The notes beneath the pieces were generated by a model. That model was not told where the DNA came from. It did not search any database and worked only from the letters and a program-made list of their open reading frames with translations. The position numbers were made by a program, and so were the translations under genes. This document shows, one piece after another, positions 1 through 7,575 of a stretch of 40,219 nt of DNA. Numbering within the stretch: the stretch's first letter is position 1; each line of letters begins with the position of its first letter. The DNA comes from Paenibacillus sp. Root444D2 (GTDB taxonomy: Bacteria; Bacillota; Bacilli; Paenibacillales; NBRC-103111). Where the stretch lies: contig NZ_LMEO01000052.1 of the NCBI RefSeq assembly GCF_001426375.1, positions 1 through 40,219 on the forward strand, read 5' to 3'.

Positions 1-128
1 CTCATTTGCGTTGCTAGCGAGATTTTGCAATCTCTTTTTTGAACGATTTCTCGTTCGTGCTTACTCACTCGTTGTTCAGTTTTCAAAGATCAATTTCTTT
101 CGTTCTTCCGCCCTACTCTCTCGGCCGG
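1..128 (-). other. 5' leader of an rRNA operon (16S gene lies off the left edge)
   Basis: On the minus strand this stretch carries TCTTTGAAAACTGAACAA followed by two small stem-loops (AACGA-gaaa-TCGTT and GAGATT-gcaa-AATCTC). This resembles the pre-16S leader of Paenibacillus and Bacillus rrn operons, with a boxA-like or processing-stalk element. The 16S sequence itself is not in the window, so the call rests on leader similarity recalled from the family and on the strong promoter just upstream. It could instead be the end of a 16S-23S spacer, but the adjacent promoter argues for the operon start. Confidence 0.7.
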
Positions 129-134
129 ATTTAT

Positions 135-164
135 AATATAGCATAGTCTCCTAACCAAATGCAA
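135..164 (-). promoter_or_regulatory. rRNA operon promoter, extended -10
   Basis: On the minus strand TTGCAT (159-164) is followed after 18 nt by TATATT (135-140), preceded by TGC to give an extended -10. An A/T-rich run of A residues lies just upstream of -35, like an UP element. Transcription would start near 128 and run off the left edge. Confidence 0.6.
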
Positions 165-265
165 GCTTTTTTTACTTTTTTCGATAAAAAATTCAGCTCC
201 ATTTTGGCCGGAAAATGAATATATCTTGCTGAGATCAATCATGCAACCGCCTATTTTTACCAGCT

Positions 266-544
266 TCATGTTCTTACACGGTCCAACATCGTTTCAACAA
301 GCTCTTGCTCAAAACGCTCTTTAAGCGAATCGTTGCTGTGACTAATAGAAAGTTGTATCTCTTTAAATTCTCCAACCAAATTTTGAATGTCTGTCAGTTT
401 CTCCTCTTGGGCCAATCGTCCTGTAAGCTCAATCACATGATATGCAATTGCTTGATACGCATCGGCAAAGCTTTGGTCAATATCAGCAGCAGCCCGATAA
501 TCTGCATAATATCGTTTAAACGTTTGAATGAGTGTTTCGTCCAT
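266..544 (-). CDS. small hypothetical protein, 92 aa
   Basis: I do not recognise the family. The protein is acidic and predicted mostly helical, with no signal peptide or membrane segment. It is rich in Glu, Gln and Ile/Leu heptad-like spacing in the second half (around residues 45-85), which suggests a short coiled coil or helical bundle. The ATG at 544 follows AAAGGAG with about 11 nt spacing, so the start is supported. It sits alone between the rRNA leader and the terminator of the SLH gene, reading leftwards towards the rrn promoter. Reality as a gene is likely; function unknown. Confidence 0.6.
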   Translation of the reverse strand: MDETLIQTFKRYYADYRAAADIDQSFADAYQAIAYHVIELTGRLAQEEKLTDIQNLVGEFKEIQLSISHSNDSLKERFEQELVETMLDRVRT

Positions 545-616
545 CTGTCAACTCTCTCCTTTCAAGATAGGAGTCAGTTTGCCTCAAGCAAAGGAAAAAT
601 ATGCAGCATAAAAAGC

Positions 617-650
617 AAAAGCTCCCGCTGTCTGGCAGCAAGGAGCTTTT
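617..650 (-). terminator. intrinsic terminator of the SLH gene
   Basis: Arms AAAAGCTCC (617-625) and GGAGCTTTT (642-650) enclose a further small CTG/CAG stem. On the minus strand the stem is followed by TTTTGCTTTTT. It lies about 40 nt after the stop of the SLH gene. Confidence 0.8.
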
Positions 651-691
651 CGCATGATTCATGCCTTTTTCATTTTTTCTGTAAGGGAAAA

Positions 692-2113
692 TTATTTGAC
701 TTCAATTGAAGTAATAACTTGATTATATCCTTTTAACTGAACCGGATGATTTTGCACTAGTTGAGTACGGTCGCCAGTTATTACTACATTCGGAGATACG
801 TTGTAGATTGTTGCTGTGTTATTTTGCGTTAATGAAACTGTTGCGATCTTACCTTGTGCGTCTGGTGTCGAATAGTTAAATGTGCCAATTACATCAATTG
901 CTTGATTATCTTGAGCTAACTTCGTCACTTGAATAGTAACTTGGTTACCGGAAGTTGTGATATTGACTACATCGCCAACTTGAAGCAAGGCAGCAGGTAC
1001 CTGTACACCACCACGATAAATAACTACATTAGAGCTAAGTGTATATGGAGTTGTTGTTCCTGCTGAATTCGTCAAAGTCAACACATTATTATTGTTGTAA
1101 ACTGCAGCACTAATCGTCCCGCTTGTAACGTTATTTTGTTGAGCCATTTTCGTTACTTCAATATAATTAACAATATTATTAAAACCATCAACTTTAACTT
1201 CATCGCCTACTTGCAGTTGAGCAGGGCTTACTTGTACACCATTACGTAGTATGAATACATTTGGGTGAAGCGTGTACGGAGTAGATACGCCATTTTTAGT
1301 AAGCGTTAGAACGTTATTAGCAACTACGGCGTTCACAGTTCCAGTGCTGACACTTTGATCTTCGTCAGGTAATTGGTTGCCTGCACGATCCAATAAAGCA
1401 GCCAATTGAGCGCGTGTTACGTTTTGATTTGGTTTAAATGTGTTATCCTCAAACCCATCAATCAGACCTTTTTCGATCGCTACAGCTACATAACCTACAG
1501 AACCAGCCGGGATTTTGTTCGCATCTTTAAATTGAAGGTTTGTATTCATTTTCGCTTTTGCTTCAGCTTCCAATTTCAAAGATTTGACCAAGAGTGTAGT
1601 CGCCCACAGACGGTCTGCAGGTTGATTCGGTTTAACGGAATCTTCACTTTCAGAGAACAAATCATTTTCAAGAGCTACAGCTACATAACCTACAGCCCAT
1701 GCAGGAATTTGATTCGCATCTTTAAAGTTCAGCTTCGTTTGCATTTCAGCAGCAGATTCTGCTTGTTCACGTAATCCCATATTACGAACGGCTGCTACAA
1801 TTGCTTGAATGCGGGGAACCGCAATGTCAGGCTTAAATGATCCATCTTCAAATCCTTCAAATACGCGTTTGGAAGATAAACTTGCTATGTAACGCAATGC
1901 CCATTTCGCGCCTTCCATATCGTTGAAGTTCAGATTAATATTGATGTTCGTATTAACTTTATTATTGTTGTTGCTTTTGTTTTCATATTTAAAATCTTTC
2001 TTATCATCACGGTCATGATCATTGCCTTTAGCGAACGCCGCAGCTCCGCCCCCCATTACCATTGTAAGTACAAGACCTGTTGCTACTGCTTTTTTCATTA
2101 AGTTCTTCTTCAT
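692..2113 (-). CDS. secreted SLH-domain protein with three C-terminal beta repeats
   Basis: This is a cell-wall-anchored surface protein of about 473 residues. It has an N-terminal signal peptide (MKKNLMKKAVATG, a hydrophobic stretch, AFA-K cleavage site near residue 28) and an Asn/Lys/Asp-rich linker. Three S-layer homology domains follow at about residues 62-108, 128-178 and 190-242; SLH domains typically bind pyruvylated secondary wall polymer. The C-terminal half holds three diverged repeats of about 65 residues, each starting GT(V/I/F) and containing a P-N-V-hydrophobic turn and an LQVGD-like motif, suggestive of small beta barrels. The start is ATG 2113 (GAGAGGG 9 nt upstream); an in-frame TTG six bases further up would be too close to that site. 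The first two SLH domains lack the usual TRAE motif (PRIQ and DRLW), while the third has TRAQ. Ligand of the C-terminal repeats unknown. Confidence 0.88.
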   Translation of the reverse strand: MKKNLMKKAVATGLVLTMVMGGGAAAFAKGNDHDRDDKKDFKYENKSNNNNKVNTNININLNFNDMEGAKWALRYIASLSSKRVFEGFEDGSFKPDIAVPRIQAIVAAVRNMGLREQAESAAEMQTKLNFKDANQIPAWAVGYVAVALENDLFSESEDSVKPNQPADRLWATTLLVKSLKLEAEAKAKMNTNLQFKDANKIPAGSVGYVAVAIEKGLIDGFEDNTFKPNQNVTRAQLAALLDRAGNQLPDEDQSVSTGTVNAVVANNVLTLTKNGVSTPYTLHPNVFILRNGVQVSPAQLQVGDEVKVDGFNNIVNYIEVTKMAQQNNVTSGTISAAVYNNNNVLTLTNSAGTTTPYTLSSNVVIYRGGVQVPAALLQVGDVVNITTSGNQVTIQVTKLAQDNQAIDVIGTFNYSTPDAQGKIATVSLTQNNTATIYNVSPNVVITGDRTQLVQNHPVQLKGYNQVITSIEVK

Positions 2114-2148
2114 TGTCAAGTTCCCTCTCCCTTATTCAAATAGTTAGT

Positions 2149-2179
2149 ATTATAAAGTTGTGTGGAGCCTTCGCGAAGG
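2149..2179 (-). promoter_or_regulatory. promoter of SLH gene with 12-bp palindrome over -35
   Basis: The minus strand has TATAAT at 2149-2154. At the 17-nt position the -35 is poor (TTCGCG) and lies within the perfect palindrome CCTTCGCGAAGG (2168-2179). A weak -35 covered by a palindrome suggests control by a DNA-binding dimer. This is inference from sequence only. Confidence 0.45.
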
Positions 2180-2334
2180 GTTCCTGGTTATGCTACAAGA
2201 ATTCGCCCATCCGAATATCTTTTGGGGGGTGACATCAAAATCTTTTATATCAACCTAATTTTCTGAGTCTATTAAATCCACTATGAAACTGCTAAACTTA
2301 AACCATATCAGACTATCACTAAAGGAGTTTACAC

Positions 2335-3990
2335 ATGCGTTTAAGGAATCCACGAGTTCAACTTATTGTCGCTTTAACCGTTCTGCTTATTGTTCTGTCC
2401 GCAATTTCTTATAGCAAGGTTTGGCACAAGCAAGGTAACTTGGAATCAGAAGCTGTTTCTGCGCCACCCATCACGCATCCAGACACTCCAATTGTTAGCG
2501 AAGCACCCACAGCAGCTGTTGTCGCACCAAATAATGAGAGCGCTAATACATATCCTACTGAACACATCGATGTAGTTGTGATCGGCAGCGAGCTTGAAGG
2601 TCTTTACCTTGCCAGAGCTGCAGCAGATGAAGGCTTGAAGGTTAAAGTACTGGATCCTCATAAAGCTTTTGGAGGTCAGATTCTCCAAAGTCAAATGCTA
2701 TTTCTCGATGAAACCCGTGACGATCAAGGTCATTTACTTGTACAAGGCCGTGTTAAAGAATTATTCGACGGTTTCCGAAATGCCAAAATTCGTAAGCTTC
2801 CTGAATTCACTACATATATGAATAAATTAATGAAAGATATTCCTTTGGAATCTGGCATTGTCATTAATGAAATTGAACAAACGAATACACCTGATCATAT
2901 GCACAAAATCGCTTCTATTGTTTACAGTACGGATCAAAATGAAAAGAAGAAAATTACAGCTTCCTATTGGGTCGACAACAGTGACTATGCAGCATTAATC
3001 AGTCGATTGGATGCCAAGCGATTGCCAGGTCTTGAGAAGTTCTATGGTCAAAAAGAAATCGAGTATATGAGTGCTGGCATGATGATGAAGTTCAAAAATG
3101 TCGACTGGAAAAAGTTTAATACCGCATTTAATCTATTAAAACCGGAAGAGAAATCGAAACAATTCGGTGGCGGTTATGTAAGTGATAGCTTCGCTATTGG
3201 GCTAAGCGGAATGACTAAAGCCTACCATCCTTCAAATGATCGAGTCTTTCTAAGAGGATTGAATGCGGTACATCAAAGGGATGGGGAAGTACTAATTAAT
3301 GCCCTTCTTGTTTATACCGTAGATCCTTCTAAGCCTGAATCCATCCAAGAGGCTGTTAGCCTGGGTAATAAAGAAACTCCGCTGATTCTCAATCACTTCC
3401 GTAAAACGTTACCGGGTTGGGAACATGCTGAATTAGGCGAATTTCCTTCTTATCCCTATGTCCGAGAATATAATCACTATGAAATGGACTATGTTTTAAA
3501 ACCATCTGATCTCCTTTCAGGCACGATGTTCTGGGATAATGTCAGTATTGGTGGGTATCCGCTTGATTTGCAGGGCACAAGTGCTAACAAGTGGGGTATT
3601 GAAATGGGACGGCCGGATAAATATGGCATGCCGCTGCGCAGCTTTTTGCTAAAAAATTATGATAATGTCATCGCGGCCGGAAAAAATGTAGGTTCCTCGG
3701 CTATCGCCTATGGAAGCACAAGAATTCAACCGAACACGAGTCTAGCCGCAGAATCTATCGGAGTTATATTAGGTCAACTACATGGCAAGCAAAAGCTCAG
3801 GGAAATAAAACCTGATGAAATGACCAAACTCCAACAGTACTTAGCTCACCACTATCAAATCAAGCTTACGGGTGTAGTCGGTACGAATAAAATTACCGGT
3901 TGGAACGAAGAAGAAATTAGAAAGCTCGACTCCGGAGAAATTACATATCCTAGCTATATTAAAACCAGAAAAAAACCTGCAGTTAAATAA
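2335..3990 (+). CDS. membrane-anchored FAD-dependent oxidoreductase
   Basis: The protein has 551 aa. An N-terminal hydrophobic segment (about residues 9-27, LIVALTVLLIVLSAISY) without a clear cleavage site anchors it outside the membrane. A Thr/Pro/Ala-rich linker follows, then an FAD-binding Rossmann fold starting HIDVVVIGSELEG (about residue 78), with an acidic residue ending strand 2 (KVLDPHKAFGGQ). This fits the FAD_oxidored (PF12831-like) group of secreted Gram-positive flavoproteins; a C-terminal flavin segment (NVIAAGKNVGSSAIAYGSTRIQPN) is typical. The canonical GxGxxG is altered to GSELEG, with Glu at the second Gly. AAAGGAG lies 7 nt before the ATG. Monocistronic, with its own terminator. 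Substrate unknown. Confidence 0.78.
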   Translation: MRLRNPRVQLIVALTVLLIVLSAISYSKVWHKQGNLESEAVSAPPITHPDTPIVSEAPTAAVVAPNNESANTYPTEHIDVVVIGSELEGLYLARAAADEGLKVKVLDPHKAFGGQILQSQMLFLDETRDDQGHLLVQGRVKELFDGFRNAKIRKLPEFTTYMNKLMKDIPLESGIVINEIEQTNTPDHMHKIASIVYSTDQNEKKKITASYWVDNSDYAALISRLDAKRLPGLEKFYGQKEIEYMSAGMMMKFKNVDWKKFNTAFNLLKPEEKSKQFGGGYVSDSFAIGLSGMTKAYHPSNDRVFLRGLNAVHQRDGEVLINALLVYTVDPSKPESIQEAVSLGNKETPLILNHFRKTLPGWEHAELGEFPSYPYVREYNHYEMDYVLKPSDLLSGTMFWDNVSIGGYPLDLQGTSANKWGIEMGRPDKYGMPLRSFLLKNYDNVIAAGKNVGSSAIAYGSTRIQPNTSLAAESIGVILGQLHGKQKLREIKPDEMTKLQQYLAHHYQIKLTGVVGTNKITGWNEEEIRKLDSGEITYPSYIKTRKKPAVK

Positions 3991-4007
3991 TCAGATAAAT
4001 GGATCAG

Positions 4008-4046
4008 AAAACCGTGTATTCGTTCCTTGAACGAGTATACGGTTTT
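4008..4046 (+). terminator. intrinsic terminator after the FAD oxidoreductase
   Basis: A long near-perfect stem (AAAACCGTGTATTCGTT / AACGAGTATACGGTTTT) has a 5-nt loop and a following T run. It lies just after the stop at 3990 and before the promoter of the next operon. Confidence 0.85.
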
Positions 4047-4086
4047 TGTTATGAATCAAAGCATAAATTTCTCGCAAACAAAATAG

Positions 4087-4115
4087 TTGAAAGAATGCAT
4101 ATTCAGCATTATAAT
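4087..4115 (+). promoter_or_regulatory. near-consensus promoter of the DeoR-HAD-MFS operon
   Basis: TTGAAA (4087-4092), a 17-nt spacer and TATAAT (4110-4115) give a strong sigma-A promoter. It lies inside the longest possible DeoR reading frame. The upstream ATG at 4096 and the 4087 frame start therefore cannot be the translation start of this transcript, which supports TTG 4171. Confidence 0.8.
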
Positions 4116-4124
4116 AAGCCATAT

Positions 4125-4150
4125 ACTTATAATCACTTATAATCACTTAA
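4125..4150 (+). repeat. direct repeats ACTTATAATC just after the transcription start
   Basis: ACTTATAATC occurs twice head to tail (4125-4134, 4135-4144) and a partial third ACTTAA ends at 4150. It lies between the predicted transcription start (about 4122) and the ribosome site, a usual place for an autoregulatory operator of DeoR-family repressors, which often bind direct repeats. Confidence 0.5.
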
Positions 4151-4170
4151 GCGAAAGGAGTGAAACCCCC

Positions 4171-4947
4171 TTGTTTCAAGAAGAAAGACTTATCTCAATC
4201 GTCGAATACTTAAAATCAAATAAGCGAATTACCGTTGACCTTATTTGTGAGCTCTACGATGTTTCGAGGGACACAGCTAGACGTGACATGGTTAAGCTTG
4301 AAGAGCAAGGGACTATCGTTCGAACGCGCGGCGGTGCCATCCTCCCTACCCTTTCCAAAGAAGTGGGAGATTATGATCAAAGGCTGCAAGCAGAGTCTTC
4401 CTCGAAGCTAACGATTGGCAGGACAGCTGCGGCACTCGTTCAAGACGGCGATTATATCATGATGGATGCCTCGACCACAGTCCTTCATGCAGCCACCGCT
4501 CTAAGCTCTAAACAGAATATCGTCGTGACAAGTTCAATCGAAATTGCTGCTATTCTCACTCGTAAAGATGAAACGACGATCCATATTCTTGGCGGTGTGC
4601 TGGATAACAAGCACCATAGCGTATACGGAGCGAAAGCGATCGAAATGTTAAATGACTATCATGTCGATAAACTGCTCATCGGGACTTGCGGAATTACAGA
4701 AGAAGGGCTGTCTGCTCCAAACGAAGAGGATTGTTATCTGGTGAGAGCCATGATGCAGCATGCGGACCAAGTTATTGTACTAGCAGATCATTCCAAATTC
4801 GGAAAGCGATTGTTTCATCGCGTCGTGGGATTCGAGAGTATTGACATCCTCGTAACGGATCAAGCACTAACCCCTGAGATGAAAGAGAAATTACTTGCAT
4901 GTGATGTCGAAATTGTATTAGCAGGAGGAGAAGAACAAGATGATTAA
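4171..4947 (+). CDS. DeoR-family transcriptional repressor
   Basis: A repressor of a sugar-use operon, about 258 aa from the TTG start. Residues 2-57 form the DeoR winged helix (EERLISIVEYLKSNKRIT..., VSRDTARRDMVKLEEQG, RTRGGAIL). The rest is the DeoRC sensor domain (about 75-235), which normally binds a phosphorylated sugar effector and contains the conserved D-A-S-T-T, V-T-S-S and G-G-V-L-D motifs. The TTG is chosen because AAAGGAG lies 10 nt upstream and the promoter and operator lie inside the longer frame. The next gene overlaps by 8 nt, so the three genes are translationally coupled. Likely autoregulated through the repeats at 4125-4150. The effector is probably the sugar phosphate handled by the neighbouring phosphatase or transporter (inference). 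Confidence 0.88.
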   Translation: MFQEERLISIVEYLKSNKRITVDLICELYDVSRDTARRDMVKLEEQGTIVRTRGGAILPTLSKEVGDYDQRLQAESSSKLTIGRTAAALVQDGDYIMMDASTTVLHAATALSSKQNIVVTSSIEIAAILTRKDETTIHILGGVLDNKHHSVYGAKAIEMLNDYHVDKLLIGTCGITEEGLSAPNEEDCYLVRAMMQHADQVIVLADHSKFGKRLFHRVVGFESIDILVTDQALTPEMKEKLLACDVEIVLAGGEEQDD

Positions 4948-5764
4948 ACTTATCGTAAGTGATTTAGACGGCACATTACTTGATCACAGTAAAAAAGTCA
5001 GCTCAAGAGAATTGGCTGCATTAAAGAAAGTCAAAGAAGCCGGTATTAGACTATGTTTGGCATCAGGAAGAATGAACATTGAAATGCAACAAGTATTGGC
5101 GGAAATTGGTCATCGCGCCTATTCAGTATCGCAAAATGGCGCATTCATCCATTTAGACGATGGTACGTTCATGAAGTCTCAGCTTTTTCAACCTGATTTG
5201 GCTTATCAAGTGTACCAGTTACTTAAGGATTTTGATCTCGTTAAGCTTGTTTGCTCGGGTGAAGCGAATTTTATCACGCATTTGACTCCTGCTTCCGATG
5301 AGGTGCAATCCCGAACATTCCAACCTTTTATCGTAAAAGAAGATGTGGAGCAGTCTTTGAAAGGTGACTTTGCTGTTTGTAAGTTCTCGATGTTTGGAAA
5401 AATTGAAACTCTCTTAGAGCTTAAGGCTCTTATGGAGGAAAAGCTTGGGGATCAGCTGGAGATGTTCATCTCTGACAAAGATTGTCTTGATATTATGCCT
5501 CTCGCTGTTTCCAAGGGCAGCTCACTGCTTGTTCTTATTGAACAATTGGGCTTGCAGCCAGAAGAGATCGCCTGTTTCGGGGATTCTTTCAACGATGTAT
5601 CGATGTTCGGCATCACTCCTCATAGTTTTGCTATGAAAGGTGCTCATCCAGATGTCAAACAAAAGGCGTTGTACCATGTTGATTCTGTTGCAGAAGCCAT
5701 TGGTCATGTATTTGCTTATAACGAGAACTATGCTGCTCAGCAAAAAGGAAGCCCTATCTTATGA
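4940..5764 (+). CDS. Cof-type HAD-IIB sugar-phosphate phosphatase
   Basis: A cytoplasmic Mg-dependent phosphatase of 274 aa, the usual length for Cof/YidA-type HAD-IIB proteins. Motif I is SDLDGTLLD (Asp8 nucleophile, Asp10 acid/base), motif II is the SGR at about residue 45, motif III is the Lys in AVSKGSSL (about residue 193) and motif IV is FGDSFNDVSMF (about 216). The alpha/beta cap between motifs II and III is intact. It overlaps the DeoR gene by 8 nt and the transporter by 4 nt (ATGA). Known relatives act on hexose and pentose phosphates; coupling to a GlcP-like importer suggests dephosphorylation of, or protection against, a sugar phosphate. Exact substrate not deducible. Confidence 0.87.
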   Translation: MIKLIVSDLDGTLLDHSKKVSSRELAALKKVKEAGIRLCLASGRMNIEMQQVLAEIGHRAYSVSQNGAFIHLDDGTFMKSQLFQPDLAYQVYQLLKDFDLVKLVCSGEANFITHLTPASDEVQSRTFQPFIVKEDVEQSLKGDFAVCKFSMFGKIETLLELKALMEEKLGDQLEMFISDKDCLDIMPLAVSKGSSLLVLIEQLGLQPEEIACFGDSFNDVSMFGITPHSFAMKGAHPDVKQKALYHVDSVAEAIGHVFAYNENYAAQQKGSPIL

Positions 5765-6939
5765 AAAGACTATTAATTATGGCCTGCTTGTCTTACCTTT
5801 TAACAGGCTGTACCCACGTTATATTCGGAGCTGTATTGCCCGAGTTACTCTCCCATTACGGAAGAAGTTACAGTGACGGGGGGCTACTTGTTTTCATGGA
5901 ATTCGGCGGTTTCCTTCTAGGTGTACTATGTATGCCTTATCTCATTCGTCGGATCAGTCGTAGAAGTACCATAACGACGGCTTTTGGTCTTCTCTTCTTA
6001 GCTATGATCACTATCGTTCTACTGCCCCCATGGCCCATTGCGGTTTGTCTGTCATTCATAGCCGGGGTTGCTTTCGGACTCGTTGAATCCAGCATCAGTA
6101 CCTTCGTTTTAATTGCAGCAAAAGATCAACAAGCGATTGCTTTCAGCAAGCTTGAGGTTTTCTTTGGTCTTGGAGCATTATTCATGCCTATAGTGTCAAG
6201 TATCTTGATTGCTAATGGGTTATGGAAATACGGATTTATGCTGTTGGGATTAAGTGCGCTCACTGCGTGTATTGTCTGGTCGAAGCTGTCCTTAGGCGAG
6301 CATGACGAGCTGTTAGCTCATAAAGCGGATCGCTCGCAGCAGACAGAGAAACCCCCTGTACTCACTAAGAGCTCCTTGACGTTTCTTTGCTTACTCATGA
6401 TTGTTTTCTTCTTATATGTAGGAATGGAAAACACCATCGTTAATTTCTTACCCTCGATCTTTACCGATCAATTACATGCTTCCAGCTCCGTTTCATCGCT
6501 TGCCGTAACAGCCTATTGGCTAGCCATGGTTGTAGGCCGACTGTTCGCAGGTGTTGCAGCAGAGAAAATGACTTATTTCCGTTACTTGGCGGTCTCTTTT
6601 GCAGGCAGTCTGCTCACCGTACTTATTTGGGTGTTTAGCACGAATCTATGGAGCAGCTTCGCCGTTGTACTATTACTTGGATTATTCATGTCCGGTATGT
6701 TTGCAGTAGCTCTCATTTATGCGAATCAACTGCTTCCAGGGCGTACGGAGCAAACAACGAGTACGCTTATCGCAGCAGGCGGATTAGGAGGTTCTATTCT
6801 TCCCTTAGGTGTCGGTTGGGGGATGGACCGTTTTGATGTGGGTGTGTCGATTTGGTTTGTACTGATTGGCATGTGCGTCGTGTTAGGTATCATTTTATAT
6901 TCTCGGAGATGGAATGTTCAGACCACAAAGTCTGTATAA
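5761..6939 (+). CDS. MFS sugar transporter, GlcP/FucP-like
   Basis: A 12-segment permease of 392 aa. It resembles Bacillus GlcP (glucose/mannose:H+ symporter of the FucP/FHS group) in recalled segments: a first helix followed by a GGLLVFMEFGGFLLGVL-like block, FSKLEVFFGLGALFMP in helix 5, and GMENTIVNFLPSIF in helix 7. The central loop (about residues 175-200) is cytoplasmic and charged. The start codon overlaps the phosphatase stop in an ATGA. In B. subtilis glcP is also co-transcribed with a HAD phosphatase gene (the neotrehalosadiamine operon), but the amino-sugar genes of that operon are absent here. Substrate is probably a hexose or derivative. Confidence 0.8.
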   Translation: MKRLLIMACLSYLLTGCTHVIFGAVLPELLSHYGRSYSDGGLLVFMEFGGFLLGVLCMPYLIRRISRRSTITTAFGLLFLAMITIVLLPPWPIAVCLSFIAGVAFGLVESSISTFVLIAAKDQQAIAFSKLEVFFGLGALFMPIVSSILIANGLWKYGFMLLGLSALTACIVWSKLSLGEHDELLAHKADRSQQTEKPPVLTKSSLTFLCLLMIVFFLYVGMENTIVNFLPSIFTDQLHASSSVSSLAVTAYWLAMVVGRLFAGVAAEKMTYFRYLAVSFAGSLLTVLIWVFSTNLWSSFAVVLLLGLFMSGMFAVALIYANQLLPGRTEQTTSTLIAAGGLGGSILPLGVGWGMDRFDVGVSIWFVLIGMCVVLGIILYSRRWNVQTTKSV

Positions 6940-6942
6940 GTT

Positions 6943-6980
6943 AAAAAAAAGCTGAAATCCTTCGTGGATTCAGCTTTTTT
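6943..6980. terminator. bidirectional terminator
   Basis: AAAAAAGCTGAAATCC, then TTCG with a closing pair, then GGATTCAGCTTTTTT: a stem with one bulged A and a UUCG-type loop. A and T runs on both sides serve the MFS gene on the plus strand and the YpmS-like gene on the minus strand. Confidence 0.85.
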
Positions 6981-6983
6981 ATG

Positions 6984-7529
6984 TTATCGCAACGGCTTTA
7001 ATTGGATGATGATGGCTTTTTCCTCGAACCGTATGTTCTTTACACCAATCAGTTTGGGCAAGTGATCTTCAATAGGGAGTTCAAAAGGCGCAAGTTGAAC
7101 CCATTCACTTGGGACTTGCATGCCTTTAACACTCGTATTTCTATGTTGAACGACTAAATTCGGCGGGTTCCAAGCAAGGGTGAACATCATTTGTACACCG
7201 ATGGGTATCTTCTCCCGCCACCTCACATTCACGTCAGCCACAAGGTTTGAACCTTGCAGTGTAAGCTTCGCCCCTTCAATTCGAAAACCGTTAGGCAGAA
7301 CCTGATGTGCAGCTAGCTGCTTCTTTACCACATCATTAATGTCTTGTTCCGTTAGCTGTACCTCAAGCTTCCGATTCTTGACGATGTCTGCGATCTTACT
7401 GCTGATCGTGACTTCTTTATAATCTAGGTTTAATGTTTCAGTTGGTTTAACATGCCGAACGGCGATCACCAACGCAGCCGTAAGGATGATGACTACAGCT
7501 ATGGCGAAAATGACTATTTTTTTCAGCAC
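6984..7529 (-). CDS. YpmS-like (DUF2140) membrane-anchored protein
   Basis: A 181-aa protein with an N-terminal transmembrane anchor (residues 5-23, IVIFAIAVVIILTAALVIA) and an extracytoplasmic domain. It has the plan of the YpmS/DUF2140 family: a short loop after the anchor, a 'LTEQDINDVVKKQL' helix at about 60 that matches the family's LTeeQLN motif, then a beta-rich region. The family has no firmly established biochemical role. The start is GTG 7529 with GGGGTG upstream. It is followed by a shared terminator and preceded by the helicase gene in the same direction with 46 nt between them, so co-transcription is possible. Confidence 0.6.
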   Translation of the reverse strand: MLKKIVIFAIAVVIILTAALVIAVRHVKPTETLNLDYKEVTISSKIADIVKNRKLEVQLTEQDINDVVKKQLAAHQVLPNGFRIEGAKLTLQGSNLVADVNVRWREKIPIGVQMMFTLAWNPPNLVVQHRNTSVKGMQVPSEWVQLAPFELPIEDHLPKLIGVKNIRFEEKAIIIQLKPLR

Positions 7530-7575
7530 GTTTCACACCCCGCAGATCAATTTGTTGTTGCCCTCGTAGACAGGG

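Noticed and set aside
305..709. 134-codon plus-strand ORF over the first minus-strand gene
   Set aside because: Shadow frame crossing a terminator and the SLH gene end, no ribosome site.
2114..2334. c-di-GMP or other riboswitch before the SLH gene
   Set aside because: No conserved riboswitch core was recognised; only a palindrome and a promoter are visible.
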